Shown piece by piece: positions 16,528 to 24,275 of a stretch of DNA of 24,466 nucleotides. The translations under genes and the position numbers were made by a program. This DNA is from Pedosphaera sp. (lineage in GTDB: Bacteria; Verrucomicrobiota; Verrucomicrobiia; Limisphaerales; UBA9464). Where the stretch lies: NCBI GenBank assembly GCA_009695405.1, contig SIAZ01000016.1, positions 1 to 24,466 on the forward strand, written 5' to 3'. The notes under the pieces were generated by a model. The model did not search any database, had not been told where the DNA came from, and saw nothing but the letters and a program-made list of their open reading frames with translations. Within the stretch, counting starts at the first letter, position 1. The number at the start of each line of letters is the position of its first letter.

Positions 16528-17198
16528 TGGGTCCTCAATAAACCTTGTGCCTCACGCGGAACAGCAACGGTGGGCAAGCGCACGATTCGAGTCACCCGCT
16601 GGGAGGGTTCATTTAGCCGGAGACTTTTTCCAAAGCCCAATGTGACTCGCACAATAACCGGCAGTTGGTTGGTGGACATCCACTCGGTAGCAAAGTCTCG
16701 CTGCTGCGCATCCCAAAATTCTAATTGAAACAGGCTCACATCTCGGGCCAACACGGTAGTTGAAGGTTCCCCACCCATTTCAAGATTGGCCAACAGAGAA
16801 GTCTGGTCGACGACCAAATCAGTTCCTCCAGGCGGAACGTAAAAACTAACTCGTCGAATTTTCTCCCCACCGAAAATGCCACTCCCAGGAAAAGAATCTG
16901 ACAGATCGGCAGCGAAACTAATCGCGGCAAACTGCCCAGACGTTTCTGCCTGAAAGAAATAAAGCTTCGGATTCCCAGAGAAGAGGGTCGCGGAGACGAG
17001 AGCATTCTCTAGCGTCCGCATTGCCATCCGAGCCCGCTGTGCTTCGGTGGTAGATCGAATAGCCGAGCGCGTACTCTGGATGATCAATTTCCACGTCGAA
17101 TGAAGTGATGTGATGATAATGGCAAACATCAAAACTGCGACCATGACTTCCAACACCGTGAAGGCAGGTTCGTCAGCCTTGCGGAGCCTTATCCTCAT
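16524..17198 (-). CDS. gspJ: Type II secretion pseudopilin GspJ-like
   Basis: A 224-residue pseudopilin. Prepilin-type N-terminus: basic leader MRIRLRKADEPA, then FTVLEVMVAVLMFAIIITS with Glu at +5. The residue before the cleavage point is Ala, not the usual Gly; prepilin peptidases can accept Ala, so processing is probable but may be slower. The middle and C-terminal region ('RRVSFYVPPGG', 'FQLEFWDAQ', 'LPVIVRVTLGF') has the GspJ pattern. It overlaps gspK by four bases and shares one base with gspI. Confidence 0.88.
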   Translation of the reverse strand: MRIRLRKADEPAFTVLEVMVAVLMFAIIITSLHSTWKLIIQSTRSAIRSTTEAQRARMAMRTLENALVSATLFSGNPKLYFFQAETSGQFAAISFAADLSDSFPGSGIFGGEKIRRVSFYVPPGGTDLVVDQTSLLANLEMGGEPSTTVLARDVSLFQLEFWDAQQRDFATEWMSTNQLPVIVRVTLGFGKSLRLNEPSQRVTRIVRLPTVAVPREAQGLLRTQ

Positions 17199-17587
17199 TA
17201 GCGTCCGATTCCTTTGACATAGTCTTTAGGGAAATAGAGGACGCTCAGCCGTCGTTCGGTAGTTACTCCACCACCGCTCACCGTGAAGTCAGCCCTAAAT
17301 AATCCATTGGTGCCGACTTCAGAAACCATTCGGGACCATCGGTACCCTGGATACAGCGTGCCAAAATCACCCGAATCGGACATCTCCTCCATTCGATTGG
17401 AAATAGACAACTCAGCAGCTAGACTACTCGCATCAACCTCAATTCGATTCAAGATTTTTGCCGACTTTAGCCCCGCCGAACAGACGTTAATAAATCCAAA
17501 AAGTGCCAGTGCCAAAATAGCTGAAGCGACGGCTACTTCGATGAGGGTAAATCCTCGCCGCCGGCCTAAATGCAGTTCGAAGTTCAT
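17198..17587 (-). CDS. gspI: Type II secretion pseudopilin GspI-like
   Basis: A 129-residue minor pseudopilin of normal GspI length. Class III prepilin signal: MNFELHLGRRRG followed by FTLIEVAVASAILALALFG, with Gly at -1 and Glu at +5. The rest, 'NRIEVDASSLAAELSISNRMEEMS', resembles the GspI region preceding its beta domain, and 'YRWSRMVSEVG' fits. It overlaps gspH by four bases (ATGA) and abuts gspJ, so the three are translated as a coupled set. Confidence 0.87.
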   Translation of the reverse strand: MNFELHLGRRRGFTLIEVAVASAILALALFGFINVCSAGLKSAKILNRIEVDASSLAAELSISNRMEEMSDSGDFGTLYPGYRWSRMVSEVGTNGLFRADFTVSGGGVTTERRLSVLYFPKDYVKGIGR

Positions 17588-18165
17588 CGGATATCCTCGA
17601 TACTAAGCCGCGCCGTAATGACCTCAAGGATGAGCCGTTTAATTTCGCTCCCACTGCGCAAGTGAGTGAGTTCTCCGACCATAGAGTCACAGGTACCGTT
17701 GGAAAAAAAGCGGATAGCCGCTAGTTCGGAAAACATCATATTCTGAGAATTTACAGTCAGCTTTCGAAAAGCCACTTCCGAATCGAGCGCCGCATGAAAG
17801 GGAGGCTTCCCCGAACGTTCAAGAGTGTCCCTCTGATGCATGGCTTCAAAGGACGCGAGCGAAACACCATTAGTCGCACCCATCACGCCTTCCGGTGCAG
17901 GCTCAACCAAGATCTCCCCAACTGCCCCGTAAATTACCACCTGCATCGGGCGATTCCCTAAAATAGCCTTCGACCGAGCCTCATTACAGGCCTCTTCGAT
18001 AGCATCCAACGCCCGCACCATGGGAGATTTCTTCATCCCCATCAATCGAGGCACTGCCACAAACATCATGACTGAAATCAACATCACCGCCACCAGCAAC
18101 TCGACGAGAGTAAACCCCGCGACTCCAATCCGGCCCGAGGATCGAATAAAAGGGAATTCTCTCAT
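17584..18165 (-). CDS. gspH: Type II secretion pseudopilin GspH-like (prepilin-type N-terminal methylation domain)
   Basis: A 193-residue pseudopilin with the signature G-FTLVELLVAVMLISVMM after a leader of about 17 residues (Gly at -1, Glu at +5). The region 'AIEEACNEARSKAILGNRPMQVVIYG' corresponds to the GspH segment after the N-terminal helix, and 'AAIRFFSNGTCDS' to its beta domain ('F.P.G'). Assignment to GspH rather than to the major pseudopilin GspG rests on this beta region, on the operon position before gspI and on the lack of the GspG 'DPWG' type motif. It starts 3 bases after the gspF stop. Confidence 0.83.
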   Translation of the reverse strand: MREFPFIRSSGRIGVAGFTLVELLVAVMLISVMMFVAVPRLMGMKKSPMVRALDAIEEACNEARSKAILGNRPMQVVIYGAVGEILVEPAPEGVMGATNGVSLASFEAMHQRDTLERSGKPPFHAALDSEVAFRKLTVNSQNMMFSELAAIRFFSNGTCDSMVGELTHLRSGSEIKRLILEVITARLSIEDIR

Positions 18166-18168
18166 GAT

Positions 18169-19449
18169 TTACCGTGTCGCTATACTTTCAGTGATCTTAA
18201 ACATGGCAGACATCACTCCTAAAAGCATGAACCCGACCACAAAGGCGATCGCCACAATAATGACCGGTTGGATGAGGTTAGTCATCGCGCCCAAGGCTAC
18301 CTTTAGATCGTTCTCGTACATATCAGCTAAATTAGCGAGCGACGACGGGACGTCCCCTGTTTCCTCGCCGATTTTAATCAGATCAATCATCAACTGGGGA
18401 AACAGCCGGCTTTTAGCCAAGGGTTGGGCCAATGTCTTACCGTCAGTTACCGCTTCGCGTGTGCGACTGATCGCTTCTTTAAGTACGACATTTGGGATTA
18501 CCTGCTCAGTAATCCGAAGGGCTTGGAGCACCGGTACGCCATTCTGCAGCAAGGTGGAAAGTGTCCGAGCAAACTGACCAAAAAGATTGAGGCGAAACAC
18601 ACTACCCACGACAGGCAACTTCATCACTAACCGGTCCAACCCCGCGCGTCCTGAGGGGGTGGCTCGATAGCGGCGAAAAAGGACTACAGAGGCGACACTG
18701 GCCAGCAGCAAGGCCCACCAATAGCCACTGAGGAAATTGCTGATGCTAATTAACATCCGAGTCAGAGCCGGAAGCTCAATTCGGGTATTATCAAAAAGGG
18801 TCATGAATTTCGGTAACATGACCGTCATAAAAAAAATCACTAAAGCCCCACCGACAACGCACACCACGGCTGGATAAATCATCGCCGCCTTGAATTTACT
18901 CTGGACCTCGGCGAATCGCTCGAAGTGAACCGACTGACGGCGTAAGACCTCTTCTAAAGCACCAGATTGCTCACCGGCCCGAACCATGTTGATCACTAAA
19001 TCAGGAAACACGTGGGACTGCCGTGCCATGGAATCTGATAAGCTCCGACCTTCAGTGACATCTTGCTTTAACTGCCGACTCACCTCAGAAGGAATCCCCC
19101 GAGTTGAAAGACTTTCCATACTGCGCAGAGCCATAATCAGTGGCATCCCTGCTTTTAACAGGTTTGCCAACTGATGTGTGTACATAGCCAACTCTTGAAG
19201 TTTAGGTCGGCATGGCCCTCGAGTAAACAAAGCACGAAAGCCCAGTTTCTCGCCTGATTTAGCTTCAGAAGAAACCGCAACTGCCGCCGATCGCGCCGGC
19301 TTTATGACGCCACGGGGCGCTGAGATTGACACGGGCATTAACCCGATACGTTCAATCTGCAATGCCGCCGCCGATCGATCGGAGGCTTCGACAGATCCAT
19401 TGACTGCTTCACCGGACTTCTTGCGTGCCTTATAAGTAAACTGAGCCAT
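18169..19449 (-). CDS. gspF: Type II secretion system inner-membrane platform protein GspF
   Basis: A 426-residue GspF/PilC family protein that links the assembly ATPase to pseudopilus growth. Seen: N-terminal 'FTYKARKKSGEAVNGSVEA' and two T2SF domains at about 86-215 ('YTHQLANLLKAGMPLIMALRS', 'MVRAGEQSGALEEVL') and about 288-415 ('FARTLSTLLQNGVPVLQALR', 'KIGEETGDVPSSLANLADMYE'). Three transmembrane segments lie near 192-212, 243-258 and 393-416. It is the first gene of a five-gene unit; the ATPase gspE, secretin gspD and major pseudopilin gspG are not here. No Shine-Dalgarno precedes the ATG. Confidence 0.95.
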   Translation of the reverse strand: MAQFTYKARKKSGEAVNGSVEASDRSAAALQIERIGLMPVSISAPRGVIKPARSAAVAVSSEAKSGEKLGFRALFTRGPCRPKLQELAMYTHQLANLLKAGMPLIMALRSMESLSTRGIPSEVSRQLKQDVTEGRSLSDSMARQSHVFPDLVINMVRAGEQSGALEEVLRRQSVHFERFAEVQSKFKAAMIYPAVVCVVGGALVIFFMTVMLPKFMTLFDNTRIELPALTRMLISISNFLSGYWWALLLASVASVVLFRRYRATPSGRAGLDRLVMKLPVVGSVFRLNLFGQFARTLSTLLQNGVPVLQALRITEQVIPNVVLKEAISRTREAVTDGKTLAQPLAKSRLFPQLMIDLIKIGEETGDVPSSLANLADMYENDLKVALGAMTNLIQPVIIVAIAFVVGFMLLGVMSAMFKITESIATR

Positions 19450-19518
19450 CTCGCTTGGCCGTAGGATAACCGATCGCCAACGAAAGTTCCACTCTCCGCG
19501 TCATCAACCTGCCCAAAG

Positions 19519-19830
19519 TCAACTTACCGCCAACAACGACACTTTCTGCCCAGCATCATTCTGGCTCATTCCCTGCCCTCGTGGATCCACTTGGAGAGCA
19601 CCATCCACACAAAAAGCATAACGGTGATGGCCGTGGCGCAGTGATACCGTACCCAACCAAGATCCATCGATCGCACGGGCAAGCAAATGTGTGTCGGCAT
19701 TCCACTCATTGAAGTCCCCGACAACACTCACCCTCGAAGCTTGAGGAGCATTGTAGATAAAATTAACTGGGATGAGTGCCTTTATTGCCGCTGAACGGAA
19801 ATTTCCTGAAGAACGGAGAGGAATCGACAT
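19519..19830 (-). CDS. Small stand-alone glycogen-binding-domain (CBM48/AMPK-like) protein
   Basis: A 103-residue protein consisting of almost nothing but an isoamylase-N/AMPK-type carbohydrate-binding fold. The core 'VNFIYNAPQASRVSVVGDFNEWN' (about 22-44) and 'DGSWLGTVSLRHGHHRYAFCVDGALQVDP' (about 55-83) show the family's GDFN.W and G.y.Y.f.vDG signatures. Tryptophans at the GDFNEWN and GSW positions are typical ligand contacts for alpha-glucans. No signal peptide or catalytic domain is visible, so it is probably cytoplasmic. It precedes gspF by 69 bases on the same strand and could be the first gene of that unit, though a functional link is not obvious. Confidence 0.85.
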   Translation of the reverse strand: MSIPLRSSGNFRSAAIKALIPVNFIYNAPQASRVSVVGDFNEWNADTHLLARAIDGSWLGTVSLRHGHHRYAFCVDGALQVDPRGQGMSQNDAGQKVSLLAVS

Positions 19831-20179
19831 TTTTTTGTAAATCTTAAGAGACTTTTGTTTGCCTGTGTTGGAACAACTTCAAACGCAGCACCGCTAGAAA
19901 TGCCAAAGACGTTTCGAGATCAAGTTCAATCGAGTTTCAGCATCAACTTCTTTCCAATTTACCGGATTGGACACGGGAACCTGTCAGGTCACCCCACCCC
20001 ACATAAAGATACATTTTTAGGGGCTTTATCGCTCAATTTACTTCAGTTTTTTGATATTTTCCTTGGCTTAATTGCCTTTCGATAAGTCGAAAATGTCTAT
20101 TTTAGAACCGATCTCAGTTCAAGAAAAGCCCTCGGAATAGAGATTGCCGCTAAGCTCAAATGGCCGGACTTTCCAACCA
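19831..20179. other. 349-base AT-rich intergenic region between divergent genes
   Basis: No gene with family similarity is seen. The region is noticeably AT-rich (T-tracts near 19831, 20020-20070) and should hold promoters for the CBM48 gene (minus) and the DUF554 gene (plus). A small inverted repeat, tttcga-taag-tcgaaa, lies at 20077-20092. A short plus-strand open frame at 19855-20085 has no protein-like features. Confidence 0.4.
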
Positions 20180-20896
20180 GTGACTGGGACCGCCATTAAC
20201 GCTGCTCTTTTGATCGCGATGACCTTGATCGCTCACTTAGGCTGTCCTCCGATCTCTGCCTCGCAATCAAACCAACTCCGCTGGTTGCTCGCTGGTCTTG
20301 CTCTTTATTCAGGAGTTTCCACACTTTACGGGGCACTCGAGGCCACTCGCGAATCCCCATTTCGATTCTTGGCTATCGTCTTTTTAGCACTGCTACTCGG
20401 TAATCTAAGCGGGCGCCTGATGGGACTCCAAAAACAACTGAACCGCTTGGGAACCCAGTTTACCAAACGATTTCCTTCCCCTAGAAGCCTCCAGAATTCC
20501 GCTCGGTCTTGGTTGTCACTCGGAGTTGTTCTCGCCCTAAATCCCATGACTCTTCCTGCGGCCATCCAAGACGGTCTTGGAGGACGCTGGCAGTCCTTGG
20601 TTGTTAAATCCGTGCTCGATGCCGCCACAATGCTCTCTTTTGGTCGTTCCCTGACTTGGACTGGTTGCGGCCTAATTATAGTGGTCATCGGGGTGTGGCA
20701 AAGTTTCTGGAGCCTGTCCGCTCATCTCACCTCGGGTTGGTTAAAATCCTACGGAATGTTTAATGCCGTGCTCGCCGAAGCCGCGTTGATGGTTATCTGC
20801 GCTGTCCCAGCGATTGCAGGAATTCGCAAAGCCTCGCTTGCAGACTTGACCCCCGCCTTACCCTGCGCTGCATTGCTCGCTGCCTTGTGGCCTTGA
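20180..20896 (+). CDS. DUF554 (YqgA-like) inner-membrane protein
   Basis: A polytopic membrane protein of about 238 residues in the DUF554/YqgA family; its biochemical function is not established. Seen: N-terminal 'TGTAINAALLIAMTLIAHLG' (compare the family's G..INA..VL.G), 'YGALEA', central 'AIQDGLGGRWQSLVVKSVLDAATMLSFG', which is the hallmark IQDGL..D...L..KS.LD segment, and a C-terminal 'LADLTPALPCAALLAALW' matching the family's 'N.LPAL' end. The GTG at 20180 is chosen because it aligns with the family N-terminus; a TTG at 20144 would add 12 residues lacking similarity. Neither has a strong Shine-Dalgarno. Six to seven hydrophobic segments are visible. Confidence 0.82.
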   Translation: MTGTAINAALLIAMTLIAHLGCPPISASQSNQLRWLLAGLALYSGVSTLYGALEATRESPFRFLAIVFLALLLGNLSGRLMGLQKQLNRLGTQFTKRFPSPRSLQNSARSWLSLGVVLALNPMTLPAAIQDGLGGRWQSLVVKSVLDAATMLSFGRSLTWTGCGLIIVVIGVWQSFWSLSAHLTSGWLKSYGMFNAVLAEAALMVICAVPAIAGIRKASLADLTPALPCAALLAALWP

Positions 20897-20953
20897 ATTA
20901 CCGTCCCAAAGCTTGACGGTTCACGCCTCCTTCCCCTAGCGTCTTTCTTGGTC

Positions 20954-21029
20954 GGTGGCCGTAGATCAATGGTAGATCCCCAGATTGTGGTTCTGGTTGT
21001 TGCGGGTTCGAGTCCCGTCGGTCACCCCA
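20954..21029 (+). tRNA. tRNA-His (anticodon GTG)
   Basis: A 76-base cloverleaf. Acceptor arm gtggccg (20955-20961) pairs with cggtcac (21019-21025) with one G-T wobble. The histidine-specific extra G-1 (20954) faces discriminator C73 (21026). The anticodon loop ttgtggt carries GTG, the T arm is gcggg-ttcgagt-cccgt, and CCA is encoded at 21027-21029. The G-1:C73 pair is the identity element for histidyl-tRNA synthetase, confirming the assignment. Confidence 0.95.
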
Positions 21030-21060
21030 CCTTTTTCCGGTTCCAGAATTCGTCCCCAAA

Positions 21061-21096
21061 CTCAGGCCTCGACTCAGGCCTCGACTTAGGCCTCAG
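21061..21096 (+). repeat. Three tandem 12-bp repeats (ctcaggcctcga)
   Basis: Two identical copies of ctcaggcctcga (21061-21084) and a third, diverged copy cttaggcctcag (21085-21096). Each contains the palindrome AGGCCT. The array begins 31 bases after the tRNA-His gene and is not inside a recognised gene. Confidence 0.85.
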
Positions 21097-21290
21097 TTCA
21101 GTTCGCAACTGCCCCCGCAACTCAGACTCAAAGTTGTTTTTTCCCCTTTCACTCGAGCGTTTGCGACTCTGCCCAATCGGTGGTGCGCTCTTTAATACAA
21201 ACACTTTTACCCCTCAGCCTGGGGATGAAACCTCCAGCGTAAACCCAAAGGTCCTAGACTGAGAATCAGACTGAAATTGAGAATCAACGA

Positions 21291-23963
21291 ATGACACGAC
21301 CCTTCAGTTTTCCAAAGCCACGTATCCGATGCTTGCCCCAAACGGCTTGGAGCAGGACAATCCCAACCATGATCGCGTCCGCCATACTCGTCCGTTGGAT
21401 CGCCCTGATAGGGATTTTCCTCGGGTTGATGTTCTCAGTGAGGACCGAGGAACCCGAAGAGCAACTCCTCTTTAATGCCGCGCTGCGGGCCTTTAATTCC
21501 GGTTCATTCAACCGAGCATCCAGCGCGTTTGCTGAATTCACTAACCGATTTCCCGCCTCAACCCTCAAGCCCTCTGCCGAACGGCGTGCCCTCTTCGCCC
21601 GAGGAGAAGCCCAACTCGAACAGAACGAAACCACACTCGCCGCGGCAACGTTTGCGGCCTTTCAGCATAATTTTCCAACGGGCGAATTATCAGCCGACGC
21701 CGCCTTGCGCGAGGCTCTCATCTGGCTTCGCGTCGATGACCCAACTCGCGCAACCGCAGCACTGGAGCGTTCTAACGGCTCTTTTCAACACGCTCTCGCT
21801 GCGGGGCAACCCGCGGAGGTCCTTTTTGCTGGGCTATCCCTCACGGCCGAAGCACATCTCGCTCTCAAGGATTATGAAGGAGCGCGCAAGGCGATTTTAG
21901 CAGCAACGACTTTTGCTCATTCTCCTGCCGAACGTTGGAATCGGACTCGGCTTGAACTGCGCATCATCGAGTCAACAACTAACCGAGATTCCCTCGTTTC
22001 AACAGCACGCACTCTTAGAACTCTCGCTAACGATCCATCCCTCACTAACCGACGTCCCGAGTCAGTCTCCCTTCTGGGACGAATTCTCTTTGAAGCAAAC
22101 CAACCCGAGGAAGCAATCGTTGTCCTAGAGCAGAACTTTGCGACCGCAATTCCTCCTGCTTGGCGAGCAGATTCCCTTGAACGCGTAGCGGACTGGTGGA
22201 TTCAACACGGCGAACTGGCCCGCGCCCGAGTTCAATTAGAAAAAGGTCTCGATGCTGGCCAAGAAGATCCGTCCACAGGCTCAACTCGCCTACGCTTAGC
22301 TCAAATTTTTCTACGCCAACATCAAAGTCTCTCCGAGACAAATCGAACGACCCCCGCAGGATTAGCGCTGCTCAGCGGGGCGGCCGAGCAATTAGACCGA
22401 GCCTTCACTAATTCTCCATCCGCCTCACTTCTAGGCACCTTGCACCTAACCCGAGGATGGGGTTGGTGGACTGAAGGTCTAGCTACTGGATCTCGCAGCG
22501 CTATGACCAACGCATTGCTCTCTTTCAGCAATGCCGTCACCCGACTCCAACCGGGGCCAGAACGTGAAAAAGCCCGATTCAAATTTGCGGATACGGCGGC
22601 GGCGCTTGGGGACTCAGCGACTGCTCTGACAGCCTTTGTTGCGGTGACTGAAACCGCGGCCACTAATGCTGTCATCCGCGCCGAACTGCTCGCTGCCGCC
22701 CTAGAACAAACCCTTGTTGCAGCCGTTGCGGCCACCAACGCGAGCGCGGGCGAGAAAGCATTCCGCCAACTGCTTGTGCTCCCCGGTGCCGTCCTTTCCG
22801 CGGGTCGCGGCGCCATCATGCTTGGAGGCACACTGGTCCGCCGTGGGAACACTGAACTCGGCCGCACCCTCTTCACTGATTTTCTCAACCGATTCACCAA
22901 CAGCCCAGCCCGACCAGAAATAGAACTAGAACTAGCGGCAATTGCCCTTCACGAGGAGCGCTGGACCAACGCCATTACCGATCTACGCCTTTGGATTGGG
23001 GCTCACACCAACCATGCATCGACCGCCCGCGCGGGATTCCATCTCGCTTACGCTCTCGCTCGATCTGGGAAAGCGGCCGCCGCCATGGAACAATTTGGCA
23101 AACTAGCCTCACAACACCCTGACGATCCCGACGCTCTTACCGCCCAACTCTGGTTGGCAGGAAACTTCTTCGGACAACGGGACTATCTTCGCGCCGGACA
23201 AGCCTGCGCAGTGATTCTCACCAATGCGACGGCGCGATCGTCTGAATCTTCCGTCTGGTTTCGTGCCAAACTTTGGTCGGCCGAAGCAGGCCGAAAACTT
23301 CAAAACTATGACTCCGCTAGCGACCATTTTCGTGAATTACTCAACGACAAGTCCACCCCTCCCGACATCCGTGCAGCGGCCTACTATCACTACGGAGAAA
23401 TGCTCTTAGAAAAACCTCAAGTCGCCACTGCCGAACCTCTCACCAGCTTCAAACTGGCACTGGAAGCCTTCTCCAGAGTTCCCGAATTTACCAATAGTCC
23501 CTACGCCACTGCCGCTTTGAGTATGATGGCCAATTGCCACCTCCAACTCGCTTCCCTCAATCCTGTTAATTACGCCCGCGCCGCCCAACTTTACCAAACG
23601 GTTGCTGAAAACCAAACCTCTACTGTTCTGACTCGGACCCAAGCATGGCTGGGTTATGCTGAAGTCACACGTAAGCAGGCTGAAATCCGCTCCGGCAGTG
23701 AATCTCTAGCACTGACCGATCGCGCCATTAACCTGTTTGAGGACGTCGCTTACGGGCGTCTTCTGCGATCCGGCGAAACACTACCCCCATCGAGCCTAAC
23801 CGAGGCCACTCGATCCGCAGGTGAACTTCTCGAACGTTCCGGTCGGCTTCTCCAAGCGGCAGGCCTTTACGAAAATGCCGCTCTCGAACTTCCTGCTGTC
23901 GCCACCGTTTGGACTCAACGCGCCCGTCGATTGAGGGAATCCCTCGCTGAAAGGGCGCCCTGA
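21291..23963 (+). CDS. Large secreted TPR-repeat protein
   Basis: An 890-residue exported protein made mostly of helical TPR-like repeats. An N-terminal basic stretch and hydrophobic segment (about 27-50, MIASAILVRWIALIGIFLGLM) form a signal peptide or anchor. Repeats run from about 58 to the end, with typical pairs such as 'FNAALRAFNSGSFNRASSAFAEFTNRFPAS', 'FHLAYALARSGKAAAAMEQFGKLASQHPDDPDAL' and 'FEDVAYGRLLRSGE'. The 'FTNRFP'/'FTNSP' elements resemble the YbgF/BamD style of periplasmic TPR proteins. No enzymatic domain is seen; scaffold or envelope-complex function is inferred. ATG 21291 is used; ATG 21369 would begin directly at the signal peptide and is a good alternative. It stands alone, downstream of tRNA-His. 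Confidence 0.88.
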   Translation: MTRPFSFPKPRIRCLPQTAWSRTIPTMIASAILVRWIALIGIFLGLMFSVRTEEPEEQLLFNAALRAFNSGSFNRASSAFAEFTNRFPASTLKPSAERRALFARGEAQLEQNETTLAAATFAAFQHNFPTGELSADAALREALIWLRVDDPTRATAALERSNGSFQHALAAGQPAEVLFAGLSLTAEAHLALKDYEGARKAILAATTFAHSPAERWNRTRLELRIIESTTNRDSLVSTARTLRTLANDPSLTNRRPESVSLLGRILFEANQPEEAIVVLEQNFATAIPPAWRADSLERVADWWIQHGELARARVQLEKGLDAGQEDPSTGSTRLRLAQIFLRQHQSLSETNRTTPAGLALLSGAAEQLDRAFTNSPSASLLGTLHLTRGWGWWTEGLATGSRSAMTNALLSFSNAVTRLQPGPEREKARFKFADTAAALGDSATALTAFVAVTETAATNAVIRAELLAAALEQTLVAAVAATNASAGEKAFRQLLVLPGAVLSAGRGAIMLGGTLVRRGNTELGRTLFTDFLNRFTNSPARPEIELELAAIALHEERWTNAITDLRLWIGAHTNHASTARAGFHLAYALARSGKAAAAMEQFGKLASQHPDDPDALTAQLWLAGNFFGQRDYLRAGQACAVILTNATARSSESSVWFRAKLWSAEAGRKLQNYDSASDHFRELLNDKSTPPDIRAAAYYHYGEMLLEKPQVATAEPLTSFKLALEAFSRVPEFTNSPYATAALSMMANCHLQLASLNPVNYARAAQLYQTVAENQTSTVLTRTQAWLGYAEVTRKQAEIRSGSESLALTDRAINLFEDVAYGRLLRSGETLPPSSLTEATRSAGELLERSGRLLQAAGLYENAALELPAVATVWTQRARRLRESLAERAP

Positions 23964-24037
23964 TCTTGTTCGCACTCTTAGACCCCACCGAATTCGCACG
24001 GATTTCAGCTCACTTACCCTGCCTCCTCCGCTTCTTC

Positions 24038-24274
24038 GTAAGCGTACGCCCAACCTCATGGTTCCCTAGTTACCGAAAGTAGGATATTCCGCGATCGAAG
24101 GCGGGGAAGAAAGGCCGGCCGACCGGATTAGGTTTTCGCCGGTTTCCAGTTCCAAGGCAGGAGTTCGGCAACGGTGTGGTTCGTTGCCTGGGGAATACGC
24201 CTCAACACATCCGTCAACCATGCCACCGGATCTAACCCGTATCGTCGTGCAGTTATTAAAAGACTGTGAAGATA
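24038..24274 (-). mobile_element. Remnant of an IS66-family insertion sequence (3' end)
   Basis: The C-terminal end of an IS66-type TnpC reads on the minus strand and stops at 24128. About 78 bases beyond that stop, reading inward on the plus strand, is GTAAGCGTACGCC (24038-24050), which fits the GTAAGCG-type terminal inverted repeats known in IS66 elements. The rest of the element, with tnpA, tnpB, most of tnpC and the other terminus, is missing, so it is a dead fragment. The inner boundary near 24274 is where similarity fades. Confidence 0.7.
24128..24274 (-). pseudogene. Truncated IS66 transposase (TnpC C-terminus)
   Basis: About 48 codons encode YLHSLLITARRYGLDPVAWL, then TDVLRRIPQ, and end in VAELLPWNWKPAKT before TAA. 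This is the characteristic IS66 TnpC carboxy-terminal region ('Y.L..TAK..G.DP..YL..VL.R.P' and 'ELLPWN'). Upstream codons (LLGFLT and beyond) no longer resemble the family, and an in-frame stop lies at 24302-24304, so only the last part of a roughly 500-residue transposase remains. Confidence 0.8.
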
Positions 24275-24275
24275 A

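Noticed and set aside
18020..18577. 185-codon plus-strand open frame opposite gspF/gspH
   Set aside because: It lies across two clearly real overlapping-strand genes and reads as low-complexity Ser/Ile/Thr-rich sequence without motifs.
20900..20920. Inverted repeat accgtc...gacggt after the DUF554 gene
   Set aside because: Six-bp stem with a 9-base loop and no T-tract; not convincing as a terminator.
20954..21029. tRNA-His as an integration (att) site for a mobile island up to the IS66 fragment
   Set aside because: I found no second copy of the tRNA 3' end between 21030 and 24466 and no integrase gene.
22322..22900. 192-codon minus-strand open frame opposite the TPR gene
   Set aside because: Its Ala/Arg/Ser-rich composition is the mirror of the GC-rich TPR coding sequence; no protein-like pattern.
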